NCBI GenBank assembly: GCA_023897205.1
Contig: JAHWDD010000002.1
Span: 1,488,001-1,552,000 of the forward strand
DNA: 64,000 bases
Source: Exophiala sp. HKRS030
Lineage: Eukaryota; Ascomycota; Eurotiomycetes; Chaetothyriales; Herpotrichiellaceae
Direction of reading: 5' to 3'
Shown piece by piece: positions 31,821 to 44,250 of the stretch. Below the pieces are notes generated by a model that saw only the letters and a program-made list of their open reading frames with translations, was not told the DNA's origin and did no database searches. Position numbers and translations under genes: made by a program. Positions within the stretch are counted from its first letter, which is position 1, and each line of letters starts with the position of its first letter.

Positions 31821-33980
31821 GAATCAGACGCGCTTGGAAAGTGTGGCCATATGCCTTGGTGTATAGGCTCCTTTTTGATACTTGGAGCATGGAGAGTGTG
31901 ATGGTCCACGAGAAAAGCGATGCTTCGGTCCACACCGAGGTCGACATCACGCAGGATAGCTGCACATGACAGCATCAAAAGTCAGGCCTGCTGGGAAATA
32001 AGATAGCCATGTACGGATACCAGCGACTGATGTGGCTACCAGTTGGCCATCTCTAAGCTAGACGCTTTGTAGGTAGGCAGGTAGGCCTCTGACAATGGTG
32101 ACAAAGTCGGCCCTTGGAAGACAATTCCCGATCCTGATTTACCGGTGCATTGGATTGATCACGTCTCCACTTGACTCAGAGCCAAGGTGATGGCCTTGAA
32201 CTTCCTATGACGACATTCATAACATGGTCTACAGTATGTGCAACGGGCAAATTGGGATCGTCTTACGAGTACGGAGTGGAAAAAAGCCTTCTTCGAGAAA
32301 AGCAAATGATAAGGGGATCCAAGGTTATGATATGCTAGGTGAAGCGACCTTGAAAAAGCCGTTGCCGCGGGTAAGTACCTAGACTGGCGCCAAGCGAGGT
32401 GTGGTATCCCAGATGGGCTTTTCTAACGACAGGGTACTCCGTACAATAAGATCATCGGGCACAACCCCGTCACGCACACATTACCATGACGATATCTTCC
32501 CTTGCTCATCAACGGGTACTAAGGTCGTCCGCCGAGGGTTACAAGGTGCGAGACGGGTGGGAAAAAGAGAAAGAAAAACAATGTGAGACCAGTCGTACTC
32601 CGTACTCGTATCCCCTACATACTCGTGGTGCTGGAGGACGCGGCGCGAAACCAAAAAGTTAGGCTACCGACAGTACCTCCTACTTGTACGGAGGTCTAGG
32701 AAGTTTGTGTGGGCTAGGAAACGGGTCCTTGATCCTAGCCAAAAAAAGTCGGAAATTGAACGACATGTCAATTGACAGAAAATAGGTCGGTCGATTTGAC
32801 AAAATGACGTGCACCACGATACGTGATTAGTCCGATGTTTCTATTCCATTAGGTAGGTAAGTAGAGAGAAAACAGAAACGTGTAAAAATAAAAAAAAAGC
32901 TTGAGTGCTTTGTAGGCTGTTTTTGGGGTCAGGGGTTACAAAAAAGCGTGAAAGGTCACAAGTGTCTACACTACGAGTAGTGGGTGGTGGTGGTGGTGGT
33001 CGGATTGTATCTGTGCTTTTTCTCCTCGCTGGATATGATCGGATCACGGTCAAAGCGACTGCTAAGCATCTTTTAAAGTCCGCCTGCACATCATGCTCCG
33101 TACTGTAAGAACAAGGCCAAACATGAAATTTAAGAGAGATTCGATATGCAAAACACGTGCATCATACGGAGTAGAGGAATCAGGTCGCCCACAACTTGCA
33201 TCCACAGGAGTCCTTTGATCCCCCTCTGGATGGATCCCGGATGGAGTCTGGCGCCCAAGGGATTGGCAGGCCTCCGTCTCTTTAATCTGGCACAGACAGC
33301 CAATAGTTGGCCCTACAATCGGGTGCTGTGGCTGAGTTCCCAGGCGCCCATTGCTCGAGTTGTGGTCCCTAAACTGCCCAAGGTGTACTGTATGTACCCC
33401 GTACAAGGACATGCTTTGCCACTAATGCAGCTTGCCTTGGGCTTAGGGGGGGGCATCCCTGGAACTACGACGAGTACTACGAGTACCCTCCAGAGCTCGT
33501 CCGAGCATGGTTACCCCCCGTAAAATAATAAGCTTGACCCTGGTAAACTCCGTGCCGCCGATCTGTGGTTGTGCTTGTGTGTGTCTCCTTTGTGTTGCTC
33601 CCATCACATTTGCTTGCAATCCATTGAGCACGGCTGCCCGTTACCATCAACATCTTTCCTTTCTCTGACTCTTTGTTTTGTCACTCATTATCCCCCCTAG
33701 TCACTCTTTTGTACAGAATCCTCACCTCAGTCGTTCTTTTTCCAACATCCCGAGTGTGGAATTCATTCCACGTCCATTCATTCCTCCGCCCAGTCTGGAC
33801 CGTGAAGCACAGAACCCGAACCCATTGACCACCACCCCTCGAAAACCTTCAAACATACACAAACCTCCGGGGCCTTGATTCAGCATGTCTTATTAGACCC
33901 CCCCTGCTAAACAATAATACTACTCGCACCGTCTTTGTCTGCTGAGGACGCTCAGTCGGCGTTCGATCATCACCAAAACA
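31821..33980. other. 2.2 kb intergenic region rich in GTACGGAGT/ACTCCGTAC motifs
   Basis: No gene recognised. The region carries several copies of the recurrent motif: 32269-32277, 32436-32444, 32597-32605, 33165-33173, plus near matches at about 32686 and 33095. A (GGT)n-like tract lies near 32980-33000. The right end should contain the promoter and leader of the SKG6-like gene. Confidence 0.6.
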
Positions 33981-36201
33981 ATGTCCGGCCATATTTTGCC
34001 CGAACACGAGCCACAAATACAACCCCGGAACCCTTACCCTATTGCCCGACCAGGTCCCGTACCCGACTTCAGGCTAGATGGATTGTTTGTGGAAGAGTCA
34101 GTATCAGTCTCGTTAGTGGCGAGGAGCGAGGCCAGCGAGCCGTCAAGCTCGAGTTCATCCAAGTCGGATGGTGGTGGTGGAGGAGGATCCAGCGACACGT
34201 TGCCAATTCTCTTGGGAGTGCTCGTACCACTAGCCATTGCGGGTGCAGTTTTTTTCTACCTACACCGTAGGCATGTAAGGAAGCTCCGGCAGGAAGATGC
34301 AGAGGACAAGCACAAGTCCTTGGATTTTGGTCTCAACATCACGTCCGAGAAATCTCGCGGCAATGGACCCCAAATGTCCGAAAATCCCAGCCCGGGACGG
34401 AGAGCTCGTGGATTATCGATCGATCTGGGGATGCATAACCCGTACCTACTGCCTCCAGAGGTTCACCAGTCTCGGGAATCTCTGCATTCTTTGTCTCGAT
34501 TGAACACGGGTGACGACAAGTATCGAGCAACTACTTTTATTCCGGACGATGGATCCATCCGACCTCCGTCAAGCCACAGAAGCCCGATTGACGATTCTTC
34601 GAGTTACACCAGTTCCATGAAGAACCCCTTTGATTCTAAGCAAAACCTGTTGTATAATGGACAGGGAAAACCAATGGGCGGACGTAGTGACTCAGTGGAT
34701 ACTATGTCTCCCACCTTAAGCACTGGGCCCAACAACCTCCTTGCGCCGAATGCTGCTGATGCTGGAAGAGATTCATATGTCAGTACAACGAGTAGCAATG
34801 GTGCTCTGACGGCGATGAGGGCCAGTAACAATTACCTTGGACAGTTCATTTCCGGAGGTAATGGCTTGCCGCAAGAAGATTCGAGCAAAAAAGTGGCCAC
34901 GGCCACAGTTGCTGAGATTCGAGTTGAACCTCCTCCAGAGGACATTCAACCTCCCTCGCCAGCCGTTGTAAAGGAACCCCGATATGATGAGGCTTCAGCT
35001 GCAAACGTGCCATATTCATCACACCAACCGAGACCCTCGGACGCGCCCAGTATCACTGTCAGCCAACCAGAAGAACGCCAGCCACGTCTCCCTCAGCTCA
35101 GCTTCATTGACTCTCAAGGTGTCAAGCAGAATTCAGTCGAGCCTGCGGCGGACACACAGATGAACGTGCCAGTCACCAACGGCGCTCCTGAACATCCTAC
35201 CACCCCCTCAACAGATGCTGTCCCCGAGACTCCCCTGACCCCATCCAGTCAGTACCAGGATTCGTATGTCGATGATTACTATGATGAATACGAAGCAAAT
35301 GGGGCCGAAGATTACCAGGATTACCTAGATTACGAACAGTATCTTGGTTACGACCCGCGGAGGTCGATGATGGGCATGCGACCTCTTCCTCCCGAGGATC
35401 CTTCGGACAATCCTGAACAGCGAGCCAATCGTATCCGTTCCTTCTACAAGGAGTACTTTGACGAGTCGAAGCCACATCCACCTGGACAGTATCAAGGTCC
35501 TGGCGAGGCTGGATTTGATAACTACCATGACGGCTACTACGACGCCGGCGCGTTTGAGCCCCCTCGCCAACCGTATGGACGTCACCGTGCAATGTCGAAT
35601 GGAAGCTTCCTGACGGCACCGCGAGCATTCTCATCAGCATCAGGACGATTTGGGCCTCCACCTTCCATGCGATCCAAGAAGAGGTTGCCTCCACCAAAGC
35701 CACTCAATGTTTTGCCTACTCCTCATCTACTTGACAACGACAATTTCTTACCAGCTGATTTTGCACCACCCAAGAAGTTCCAAAACCAAAGAGCCGGTAC
35801 ACCTGATAGTCTTCGAGGTGGGGTCAAGCAGTATAAGATCCCGCTGAGGCCCCATGTACCGTTGGCGTCGTCATTCGACGACCTAGCGGTGATTCCAAGC
35901 CCGTAAGTTCGATCATTTCGTGTCCCTTGATATACATACTAACACTTTTGACAGTCACGCATTGAGAAGGTCTGGCACTTTCACAGCACTAGACTTTGCG
36001 CCACCAGGTCGGCTGGGCGTAGCAGATTCTGCAATGAGCGAGACTGGCAGCATTCGAAGCAACCGATCTGGAATTTCTGCTATGCACAACCACAGCATCC
36101 GTTCAGGAGCTTATCGTGTTAGCCGCATTCCCAAAGAGGTGGCCGGCACGAAGAACGAGTTGTTTGCGGCTTTGAGGCCACAATGGGATCTAACCCGATG
36201 A
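33981..36201 (+). CDS. SKG6/Axl2-like single-pass membrane protein
   Basis: Exons 33981-35902 and 35955-36201 (intron 52 nt); 722 residues. There is no cleavable signal peptide. A Ser/Gly-rich stretch precedes one membrane helix at about residues 74-94 (LPILLGVLVPLAIAGAVFFYL), followed at once by a basic stop-transfer segment, HRRHVRKLRQEDAEDKHKSLDFGL, the conserved neighbourhood of the SKG6/Axl2 membrane domain. The long cytoplasmic tail is low-complexity and rich in Ser, Pro, Tyr and Asp (DDYYDEYE; PPPKPLNVLP), with many SP/TP sites. Yeast relatives sit at sites of polarised growth and in cell-wall signalling. Topology would be N-outside. Confidence is good for the class, low for any detailed role. 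Confidence 0.8.
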
Positions 36202-37639
36202 TCTAGAGTCGTCATGGACTTGAAATGTGTATACGGCCGTGGACCCCATGGTTTATTCTGACATTTAAAGCGTGCAGTATATTGAGCATAGCGGGAGGAG
36301 TTCAACGGCACCGAGCATGCCCTTTAGCTCTCTGGAATATTTTGTGTGTAGCCACTGTACTAGTACTACCAATGCCAAAGGAGGAAAATGTATAATATCT
36401 TGGATGAGGCCGTCCGTACGGAATTCAGCTGAAAAGTGTCAATCCGGCTGATATCGCAAGAAAAGACTCGCCCAGATCTATATATTTTATCATCGTTTAG
36501 CGAGGTGCGTCCGGAGATGCATGTTAGACGGGACCTGGCATTGGATGAATACGAGACATTCGACATCTGGGCATGTCTAATCTTGGGTAACACACAGCGG
36601 AGCCTCGTAGAAAGTCACTTTCGGACCCAAGTCGGTGCAGGCCAAAATACCGGTGACCTTTTGAGATGCGGTAATCCCTGGTTCTGGCGCAATTGGTGTA
36701 TGACAAGTTGGCGGAAAAGGCGGCCTGTAGGGGCCCCCAGAGTCTCACGATATTCGGTGCTCGCATCAGCCGACATTTCAATTTGACGCAACTCTATGGC
36801 GATGATCACGCTCCCCTTGGGCGAGCACTCGCAGCAAGAAACACTGGCCGAAGCTGCTGTTGTACTTGTCATGCCATGGCCGGGGTGCCACCAAGTTTTT
36901 TGCGAATGGGAGGAAGCGAGACATGGAAGCTAGAGAGGCCTAGTTGCTGTTCTAACCACTAGGTGTCCCAACGGCCCTATAGCCGGGTGAATCAGCGCGA
37001 TATGGTGGAAGCGAGCTGGGATGGAAAGGGTTGTTTGTATGATGATCCTCAGTACGGAGTCAGTTGTAGCCCATCGTGGCTTGTCGTTACATTGTCCCAT
37101 CTTTTGCCAATTAATTTCACTCCTCCCCAACCCCTACGACGCCCTGACCTCTTCAGATCTTGCTCCGCCCACAACATCCAACACCTCCCTGCGCCCTGAT
37201 CTTGATCCATTGCCACGATTCTGAGATCTCTCTGTACGTGATAACTTGGATCGAGACCTTCTCCTTCGTTCATTTTACACTCTCCGTACAAGCACAAGAT
37301 ATATACAAGATCCTACAACCCGTACATGTCGGGACCCCCTCGACAGACGATATCGCCTGTAACACGTTCATTTTACGAGTCTCGTATTTGGCCGCAAGGA
37401 TCACCCGTGTTCTGACACCCATCCACTTTCCCATCCGTCACCTGCGCGATTAGCAGCTCTACCAATTCATCTTGAACATAACACGACGCTCTCTTAAGAA
37501 CTTCATCCTCCCTTGAGATCTCTGGACTGTTACAGCTAAGCCTAAGTTCCTATCGACCTAAATCCATCTCGGTCACTCCGCTTGCCGCGGGCAAGCTCTC
37601 TTGATTCTCGGGACCCCTCGAAACCAAAGCGACACAACC
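36202..37639. other. 1.4 kb intergenic region
   Basis: No convincing gene; two overlapping frames near 36436-36872 on opposite strands have no motifs. GTACGGAGT occurs at 37052-37060, with partial copies near 36415 and 37284. CT/AC-rich leader sequence precedes the next start. Confidence 0.5.
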
Positions 37640-38913
37640 ATGTCGGCCACAGGTAAGCGTCATAGGACTGGCTTTTGGGTTGACAACACGACTAATAACT
37701 CTGGCCAGACAGTACAGACACGAACAACCTCACGACGACCATCGTCACGACCTCGACAAGTTTAACCACCTCTCCGACCACGACCGTTATAGTCACTGAA
37801 TCTACCACCTCAACGCCCGATATAACCACCACAACTCCTCCTCCTCCTTCAACTACCGTCTCGACCATTTCCATTCCCCCTTCCACCACCGTAGTAGTCA
37901 CGACACCGAGTCCGACGACACCAAGCGTAGTCGATGTCACATCTACAATCACTCAGACACCTCCGACCTCGGATAACAATACTCCGACCCCTTCGACCAT
38001 TGTAGTCACCTCAACATTTGCCCCCGACACTTCTAGTAGCACTGCGACCTCGAGCAGGACATCGACAGAATCTGCGGCGAGTTCCTCTGCAGCAGCCTTG
38101 AGTGCTTCTGGCTCCGGGTCCAGTTCCGGCAGTGGCCTCGGTTCAGGAGCCAAGATCGCCATAGCCGTCGTGATCCCTATTGTGGTGATCGCCGCGGCAC
38201 TTTTGATCGGGTTCTTCCTATGGCGGAAGAGAAAGGCTCGCAAGAATGCGGAAGAACTCCGGAAGAATGAGATGGCCGAGTATGGTTTCAACCCGAACAG
38301 CGATCCCACACTCGTGGCCGGGGCCGGTGCATATACCGACAATCAGTCAGAGCCACAAGATGACAGCAGCGGATATCGGGGATGGGGAGCCACCTCTTCC
38401 AACCGCAAAGCCTCCACGACGCTTGGTTCGAATGGTCGAGGAAACAATGGAATGGCCATGTCGGAGAGTAGCAGCCAGCCTGGTGGTAACGGCTACAAAG
38501 ACTCACCGGCCGGCGCGTCCGACGGTTATTCTGCTGACCCTCTGATGAACGGTCATCCCGAAGGCGGTGACGGTGTTGCGGCCTTGGGAGCCGGAGGACT
38601 GACTCGGAATCGTAGTGATGCTGCAGGAATTCGACGAGGGCCATCCAACGCGTCCTCTGCCTACTCGACAGGTCATCAGTCCGAGGCTTCCTCTTCTGAC
38701 ACGCCCAATGCATCAGGTCCGTACTACCAGGAGGAAGTGCCCTACAACATCTACAACGACGCAGCCCCGAGTCACGGACCATATGGCGACGGCTCTTATG
38801 GAGGTGCCGGAGGCCAGCCTGTGATACGAGATGTCCAAGCAAGACGAAATACTCGGATCGAGCGAGCGCCCACATTCCCGCAGACCCAAGGTGGAATTGC
38901 ACAAAATTTCTAG
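37640..38913 (+). CDS. Thr/Ser-rich single-pass membrane protein with 13-nt first exon
   Basis: Exon 1 37640-37652 (ATGTCGGCCACAG), intron 37653-37708, exon 2 37709-38913; 405 residues. The first 150 residues are almost only Thr, Ser, Pro and Val in short VTTTS/TTPPPP-like runs, presumably heavily O-glycosylated outside the cell. One membrane helix at about residues 154-176 (IAIAVVIPIVVIAAALLIG) is followed by a basic stop-transfer run, WRKRKARKNAEELRK. The cytoplasmic tail is Gly/Ser/Asn-rich and disordered. There is no cleavable signal peptide. Without the small first exon no ATG opens this frame before the helix, which supports the splice. Function unknown; the layout is that of fungal mucin-like surface sensors. 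Confidence 0.78.
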
Positions 38914-40069
38914 AGCCGCCGACCGGTGTTTTTGTTTTGTTCTGTGTCTCATTGCCACAAATGCATGGCGGGGGAGTCTTGACATTTCTTTCATTGAAAA
39001 GTTTCGTTCATCGTATCCATCTATACCCCTGAGTTTTGGGGGGTTTAAGCTCCCTGAAACTCTGACGACTTTCCTATCAAATTTATCTTCCTATCGCGGC
39101 ATTTACAGAACTTGTTTGGTGGAAGGGAAAGGATAAATCTTTGTACAGTGCGTTTTGAGGGGGGGGAACAAGACCACACTCGAGATGTTTAAGCCGAACA
39201 CCTACTTAATAGCTGGCCGGACAATATGTTCGTATCGGGGTGAAGGCTAGCGGTTGGAGTGAAGATGTAGTGGCGAAGTAGTGCAGAATGAGAATTTTTG
39301 TAGCTACAGAGAGGAATCTGTTCAATTGTGGAATCACGAGTATTACAGATATGCATCTATTTGAGGTATTCTTTCATCGTTGTTGGTCTCACGATTTGGT
39401 GATGCAGCAGAAACTTGAGTGTTATGCTCTCGAGAAGTAAGGAGTTAGTCGAGTTCTACAGTAGCCAAATAAGGCCGTGACAGCCTTGCAGTGCGTCATG
39501 GTTGCGCGAGATGGAATATCCAAAAAATCCCCCATTCTTTTGATTCAAGTCAAACACTCTGAATCGTAGATATCGACGTGACGAATCCAAATACCACGTC
39601 CTTACTTTTCTTGTCGAGGAAAAAGACACCCAAGTTACTCCGGCCTTTTTTGTGTGTGTCATTGCAAGGTTTGGCTCGGTCAAGAAGCCGAGGGGTTTTC
39701 TACGGTTCACTGAATCTAGAAAACAGCCGGTCCTGCTTGGATATTTCTCACGGCTTCCCGTACTCAACAACAGACCAAGAGAGTTTGTCTGTCAGGGACA
39801 GGCAGTGATTGTTTCACCGATTGACGCTGGCGTTGCTTCATGAGTCATCTCGTTGCCAGAGTGAGTAATAATTAGAGCTTCTGGATCTGGCGAATACCTC
39901 CGGGGGGCTTTTACGCAGAAGGCCAAGTCTAGGTGTCTGATACTGGTACGCCTGGAACAGCCCTGTCTCGTACCTCCTCACTGTTGTCATTGAGGGGACG
40001 CCACAGAAAAGAAGGGCCTCTAGATTGACGAGATCAAAGACAGAAAAAAAAATCTTCGACTCAAAAAAG
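38914..40069. other. 1.2 kb intergenic region
   Basis: No gene recognised between the membrane-protein gene and Tpt1. Short open frames at 39456-39843 lack motifs on both strands. A G8 run lies near 39158. Confidence 0.5.
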
Positions 40070-41323
40070 ATGCCAAGGTCAGAAGAACGCTCTTCACATC
40101 GTGGTGGTGGTGGCGGTGGTAGAGGAGGAGGAGGAGGAGGAGGAGGAGCGGCGGCCAAACAACGCCACCGCAACAATAGAAACGGTCCTTTACCGAGACA
40201 GGTCCTCATTTCCAAGGCCCTCTCGCGTCTCCTCCGACACGCCGCCGCTCAGGAACGCGTACCCATCGACAATCACGGGTACGTGAGGATGGATCACTTG
40301 CTTGATTGGCAGAGGTTGAAGAGTATGCAACCTAGAGTGACCTTTGAGGAGGTGGTTGATGTTGTATTGGAGAATGAAAAGAAGAGGTTTTCACTGAAAT
40401 ACGTTGGTGATGATGACCAAGATCAGGGAGAGCAGCAGCAACGGGCACAGCAACCGCAGGAAGACACCGAAACGCAGACGGAAACGGAAACCGAACGTGC
40501 AATTTCCGAGTATGAAACACTCAAGAACACCGGCGGAGGTCAACTTGACACTCGACAATTACACCGGTTTTACATCCGTGCCACACAGGGACACAGCATG
40601 GCCACGGTCGAGGCCGAGAATTTACTCACCCCCATCACCCTCGACGATCCCGCCTCTGTTCCTGACACGGTGGTACACGGGACGTTTTATGGCTCCTGGG
40701 AAGCCATTTTGTCCAGTGGAGGACTCAAAAAGATGAATAGAAACCATGTCCATTTCGCCACTGGTCCAAAATATCAAGATGTTATGGATGGGATCGGTCA
40801 GGGTCACCACGACGTAAAGACTGACACCAAAGGTGGTACTACTGAAGGTGACGGGGATGGGAAGAGCGCGGACAGGGACGGACAAGACAAAGGTGGCGGC
40901 AACAGCAGAGGAGGATCGAACGAGACACTCTTACAAAATAACAAGGTCATCTCAGGCATGCGTTCGGACGCCCAGATTTTGGTGTACGTCGACATACGGC
41001 GAGCACTGGTAGAACAACCAGACATGAAATGGTGGAGGAGTGAGAATGGTGTGGTTTTGACTGATGGAGTTGCCGTCACTACGAAAAAGGAGGAGGAGGA
41101 GGAGGATGACGCGCAAAAACAACAAACCCCATCACAGAATGACAAGGTCGTACCGACAAAATACTTTACTGCCGCGGTCGAAATCAAACAAGGTTTGGGG
41201 TTGTTGTACGAGGACGGAAAGGGGGTCGTGAATCAGTTGCCAGAACGGTTGAGAACTAGGGGTGTACCCAGGGGTAAGGGGGGTCCTCGCGGTAGAGGAG
41301 GTAGAGGCGGTGGTAGGGGTTGA
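40070..41323 (+). CDS. tpt1: tRNA 2'-phosphotransferase Tpt1/KptA with poly-Gly head and RGG tail
   Basis: 417 residues, one exon, ATG at 40070 (the frame upstream begins with TTG). Tpt1 removes the splice-junction 2'-phosphate of ligated tRNAs, using NAD+ and making ADP-ribose 1'',2''-cyclic phosphate. Marks: ISKALSRLLRHAA with the Arg-His pair, DNHGYVRMDHLL, IRATQGHS, VVHGTFYGSWEAI, NRNHVHFATG, and ILVYVDIRRAL near the C-terminal half. Unusual parts are a poly-Gly/Arg N-terminus (residues about 11-26), a Gln/Glu/Thr-rich insert after the first domain, a Gly/Asp/Lys-rich insert (about 245-290) and an RGG-box tail. Family proteins are often only 200-280 residues. Convergent with Prp31. Confidence 0.92.
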   Translation: MPRSEERSSHRGGGGGGRGGGGGGGGAAAKQRHRNNRNGPLPRQVLISKALSRLLRHAAAQERVPIDNHGYVRMDHLLDWQRLKSMQPRVTFEEVVDVVLENEKKRFSLKYVGDDDQDQGEQQQRAQQPQEDTETQTETETERAISEYETLKNTGGGQLDTRQLHRFYIRATQGHSMATVEAENLLTPITLDDPASVPDTVVHGTFYGSWEAILSSGGLKKMNRNHVHFATGPKYQDVMDGIGQGHHDVKTDTKGGTTEGDGDGKSADRDGQDKGGGNSRGGSNETLLQNNKVISGMRSDAQILVYVDIRRALVEQPDMKWWRSENGVVLTDGVAVTTKKEEEEEDDAQKQQTPSQNDKVVPTKYFTAAVEIKQGLGLLYEDGKGVVNQLPERLRTRGVPRGKGGPRGRGGRGGGRG

Positions 41324-42369
41324 TGAGACCTCGAATGGGGACCACGAAAATACATACAATACGAGAACTATGAAGAGCAACCTGACAAGGACACAAGATG
41401 CAGAACTTGGATTTATTCCTCGAGACACCACCATAAGATGTCTCGGCGTGACACTATACTACCGAGTTCAAGGTCTCATTTTTCTTTTTCCCTCGTAGAA
41501 ATTTCTTCTGTAGAAAAGGAGAAAAGTGATCTTCTTGATCTTTCTGCTCATCTATACGTTATAGCAAAGCATATATGATGTCCAGTGCAGTTCAGGGAGT
41601 ATGGTGTCTACCAAAGTTCGGACTTCTCCCCTACACTTGATGCCTGAACGTCGTACCTCGTTGACACGACAGAAGCAATTCGGTTCCCATCGTGCATGCA
41701 GGGCGGCTCTCAAACACCTTGGGGGAGGTGGGTACGTATGCTGCAAACAATGCAACTCATGTAGGCATTGTCATGGAGAGACTGGTTGATAAGAGGTTTG
41801 TAACGGCCCAGCACACGTGCACCGCGGTGGCTGAAGACGCTCCCTAGCTCCTATGGTTCCAGATAGGCTCTGCCTTTCATTTTCGCAAAAGTGTCTTGGC
41901 TGGTCATTGTCACAGACCCAGTGCCGATATTCTTCGATCGCTTCTCTCCTGCTAATCCACTGGGCACATGAGGGCAACGAAGCCCGAATGTAGATGAAAT
42001 GGTTCCTTGTCTCGCATTTCGAAGGCTAGTTCATGAATATCGATCGCATGGCAATCATATCGGCTGCAATCTTTCCATTCGTTATGATCGGAATTTCAAG
42101 ATTGCAGATGGGTTCCGTTCAATATGTCCAGGAGCATCAAGTCGACATCATAGTTGATCACAATCTTTGTAGCTGTCTAGAGTCAGAGGGGGTCTTTATG
42201 ACAAGTGCATTGCTCACCATTTAGCTCTCTGTGATGGCAATATAGAGTGCAATTGGTAGTCGCTCGTGGACAAAGCAATGCGGCTCAAGCAGCCAACCAC
42301 ACAGTATTTGCTACACAATCAGTGACCATGTCCATAGTGCAATAACTTCTAGTACTGTTGCGGCGCTGT
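41324..42369. other. 1.0 kb intergenic region between convergent genes
   Basis: Between Tpt1 (rightward) and Prp31 (leftward), holding both 3' regions. No gene or RNA recognised. Confidence 0.5.
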
Positions 42370-44250
42370 TCACCTTCCTGGAGCTGGTGGAGGACCCATA
42401 TTTGACCTCTTTGCAGGAGGTAACGATGGAACCTTGAATCCTCCTTCGGTCTTACCAGCGTTGGCTTGGGTAAATGTTCCACTCGAGAAATAACCTGCAC
42501 TCTCGGCCTCTCTTTTCCTCTTGAGCTCGGCTTGGACTTTTGGATCCACCAACTCAAGACCTTGCACTGGCGTAAAGGCAATAGAACTGGCCGTACCTCC
42601 GACTCCACTCGTGCGAAGACCTGACGCTCGAAGCGAAGTCGTGTTTCCTCCCATGCCAAATCCTTTCAGCGATGTGTTCATGCCACTGTTTAAGCTGGTC
42701 GATGTACCAGAAGCACCCCAACCGGGATTCTTCTTGCTGAGCTTGGCCATTGTTCGACGATCAATCTGGGTGGCACGAATACGCCCATCGTTGGATTGAC
42801 CGATCATGCCCAGTCCTGCAGTTTCCTCGCCGGTGCCATAGCCGACCTCCTTTTCTTCCTTACCAAACGCCATTCTGTTCTGTTGCTTTCGCAATTCTGT
42901 CATGGCGGTAGCTTCCTTCGCCTTGCGTGCTCTTCTACCACCTCGTTTCCTACTAGGCTTGTCATCGGGAGCAGGTAAAGCTCGGGGCCCTCTATTGGGT
43001 GGTGGTTCGGTTAGTTTATCTAGTCGTCGCAGACAATCATCGCGAAGTTGCTCTCCTGTGGATCCATCTGGTGCTTGATGCACACTGTCCACGCGAGCCG
43101 CAAGAACGAGCTTCGCAGAGACGATGCGCATGGCTTGAATCTTCAGATCATTGGGAATGCTTTGAATCAGAGGCGAATGATATAAAAATCCCTGTTGACG
43201 TATTCCAACATTCGTCGCCAGGCCGCTTTGCTTCTGCTTTCTTGATCCCATGGCAGGAACGTTCCGGTCAGGGACTTTTGCAAGGCCTTTTATTCCTCCA
43301 GCAAAGTTGAGCAGCTGGGCAGCGGTGAGAGAGCCAATGATTGCCGTCAAGTTTGGCGCAAAAATGTTCATCCTTGATTGGACATACTCTGTCAGAATCT
43401 TTTTCGCTCGATCAAGCTCTATGACCATCTGACATGCGCGTAACGTTGTCTCGAGCTCTGCATCACTTAAAGGTTGTCCCTTGGTAGTAGTACCTTCAAC
43501 GGTCACGACCATAAGTGTTGGCCCATCGAGAACAGACCTCAGAGTTGCTTTGACTAGATTGTCGGTAGAGTCTGCCAACGCTTTGATATTTTCAAGGGGT
43601 CCATTTCGAATAATGGCCACCGTCTTTGCATAGTCCAAAGGATTCTGCACCAATGTCTCGAGTTCGGGGAAGCGAGTAGAATAATGATCGCGAATAAACT
43701 TATGGACAAGGATGATCTCATTGTCGATCTGAGTCGATAGAGAGTTCGACTGCGTCAGGAGATGGTACTCGGGATTGTCTTCGATTGATCCGACTGTTGT
43801 AGTTCGCAGGTTCGGAGGGAGGTTCTGGTAATGGGAGATTTTCTAACGAGGGGTGGACTGTTAGGACTAGAACATATAGATGTAAACCACAAAGACATGG
43901 ATACAGGAGCGACATGAACTTACATCAAGTACCGGTTGAAGAGTCTTCATCAACCCTGCGACACTTCGCACGTCGCGAACCAACCCCAAGTGCATCTTCT
44001 CGACTTTGGCCTTTGTCTCATCCTCGTCCTCTAAAAGATTCGCTTGAACAAATTCTTTCTCCTCCTCCTCATCGTCATCTTCCACCATGGTTTCGTCGTT
44101 TGCAGCATCCTCGGGCATGCCGTCTTCATGCTCGTCTTGACGGACGCCATTCAGGCCGTTGGCCGATTCGTGATCTTGAAGCGTCTGGTCCTCATTCTCG
44201 TCGCCAGAGTCTTCAAAATCATTCAGAAGCTCGTCAGCGAGCGTAGACAT
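42370..44250 (-). CDS. prp31: Pre-mRNA splicing factor Prp31 (U4/U6.U5 tri-snRNP)
   Basis: Exon 1 43924-44250, intron 43843-43923, exon 2 42370-43842; 599 residues. The acidic N-terminus (DDDEEEEKEF) leads into the Nop domain, which binds the 15.5K/U4 5' stem-loop: RMNIFAPNLTAIIGSLTAAQ, LLNFAGGIKGLAKVPDRNVP, then GFLYHSPLIQSIPNDLKIQA and ARRVD-like AARVDSVHQAPDG. The C-terminal PRP31_C part follows, with KPSRKRGGRRARKAKE, MAFGKEEKEVGYGTGEETAGLG-type sequence and a C-terminal low-complexity tail. It joins U4/U6 to U5 in the spliceosome. Length is normal. Convergent with Tpt1. Confidence 0.95.

Noticed and set aside
36436..36872. Overlapping open frames on both strands near 36.4-36.9 kb
   Set aside because: Both strands are open to similar lengths without recognisable sequence; no evidence to prefer either.
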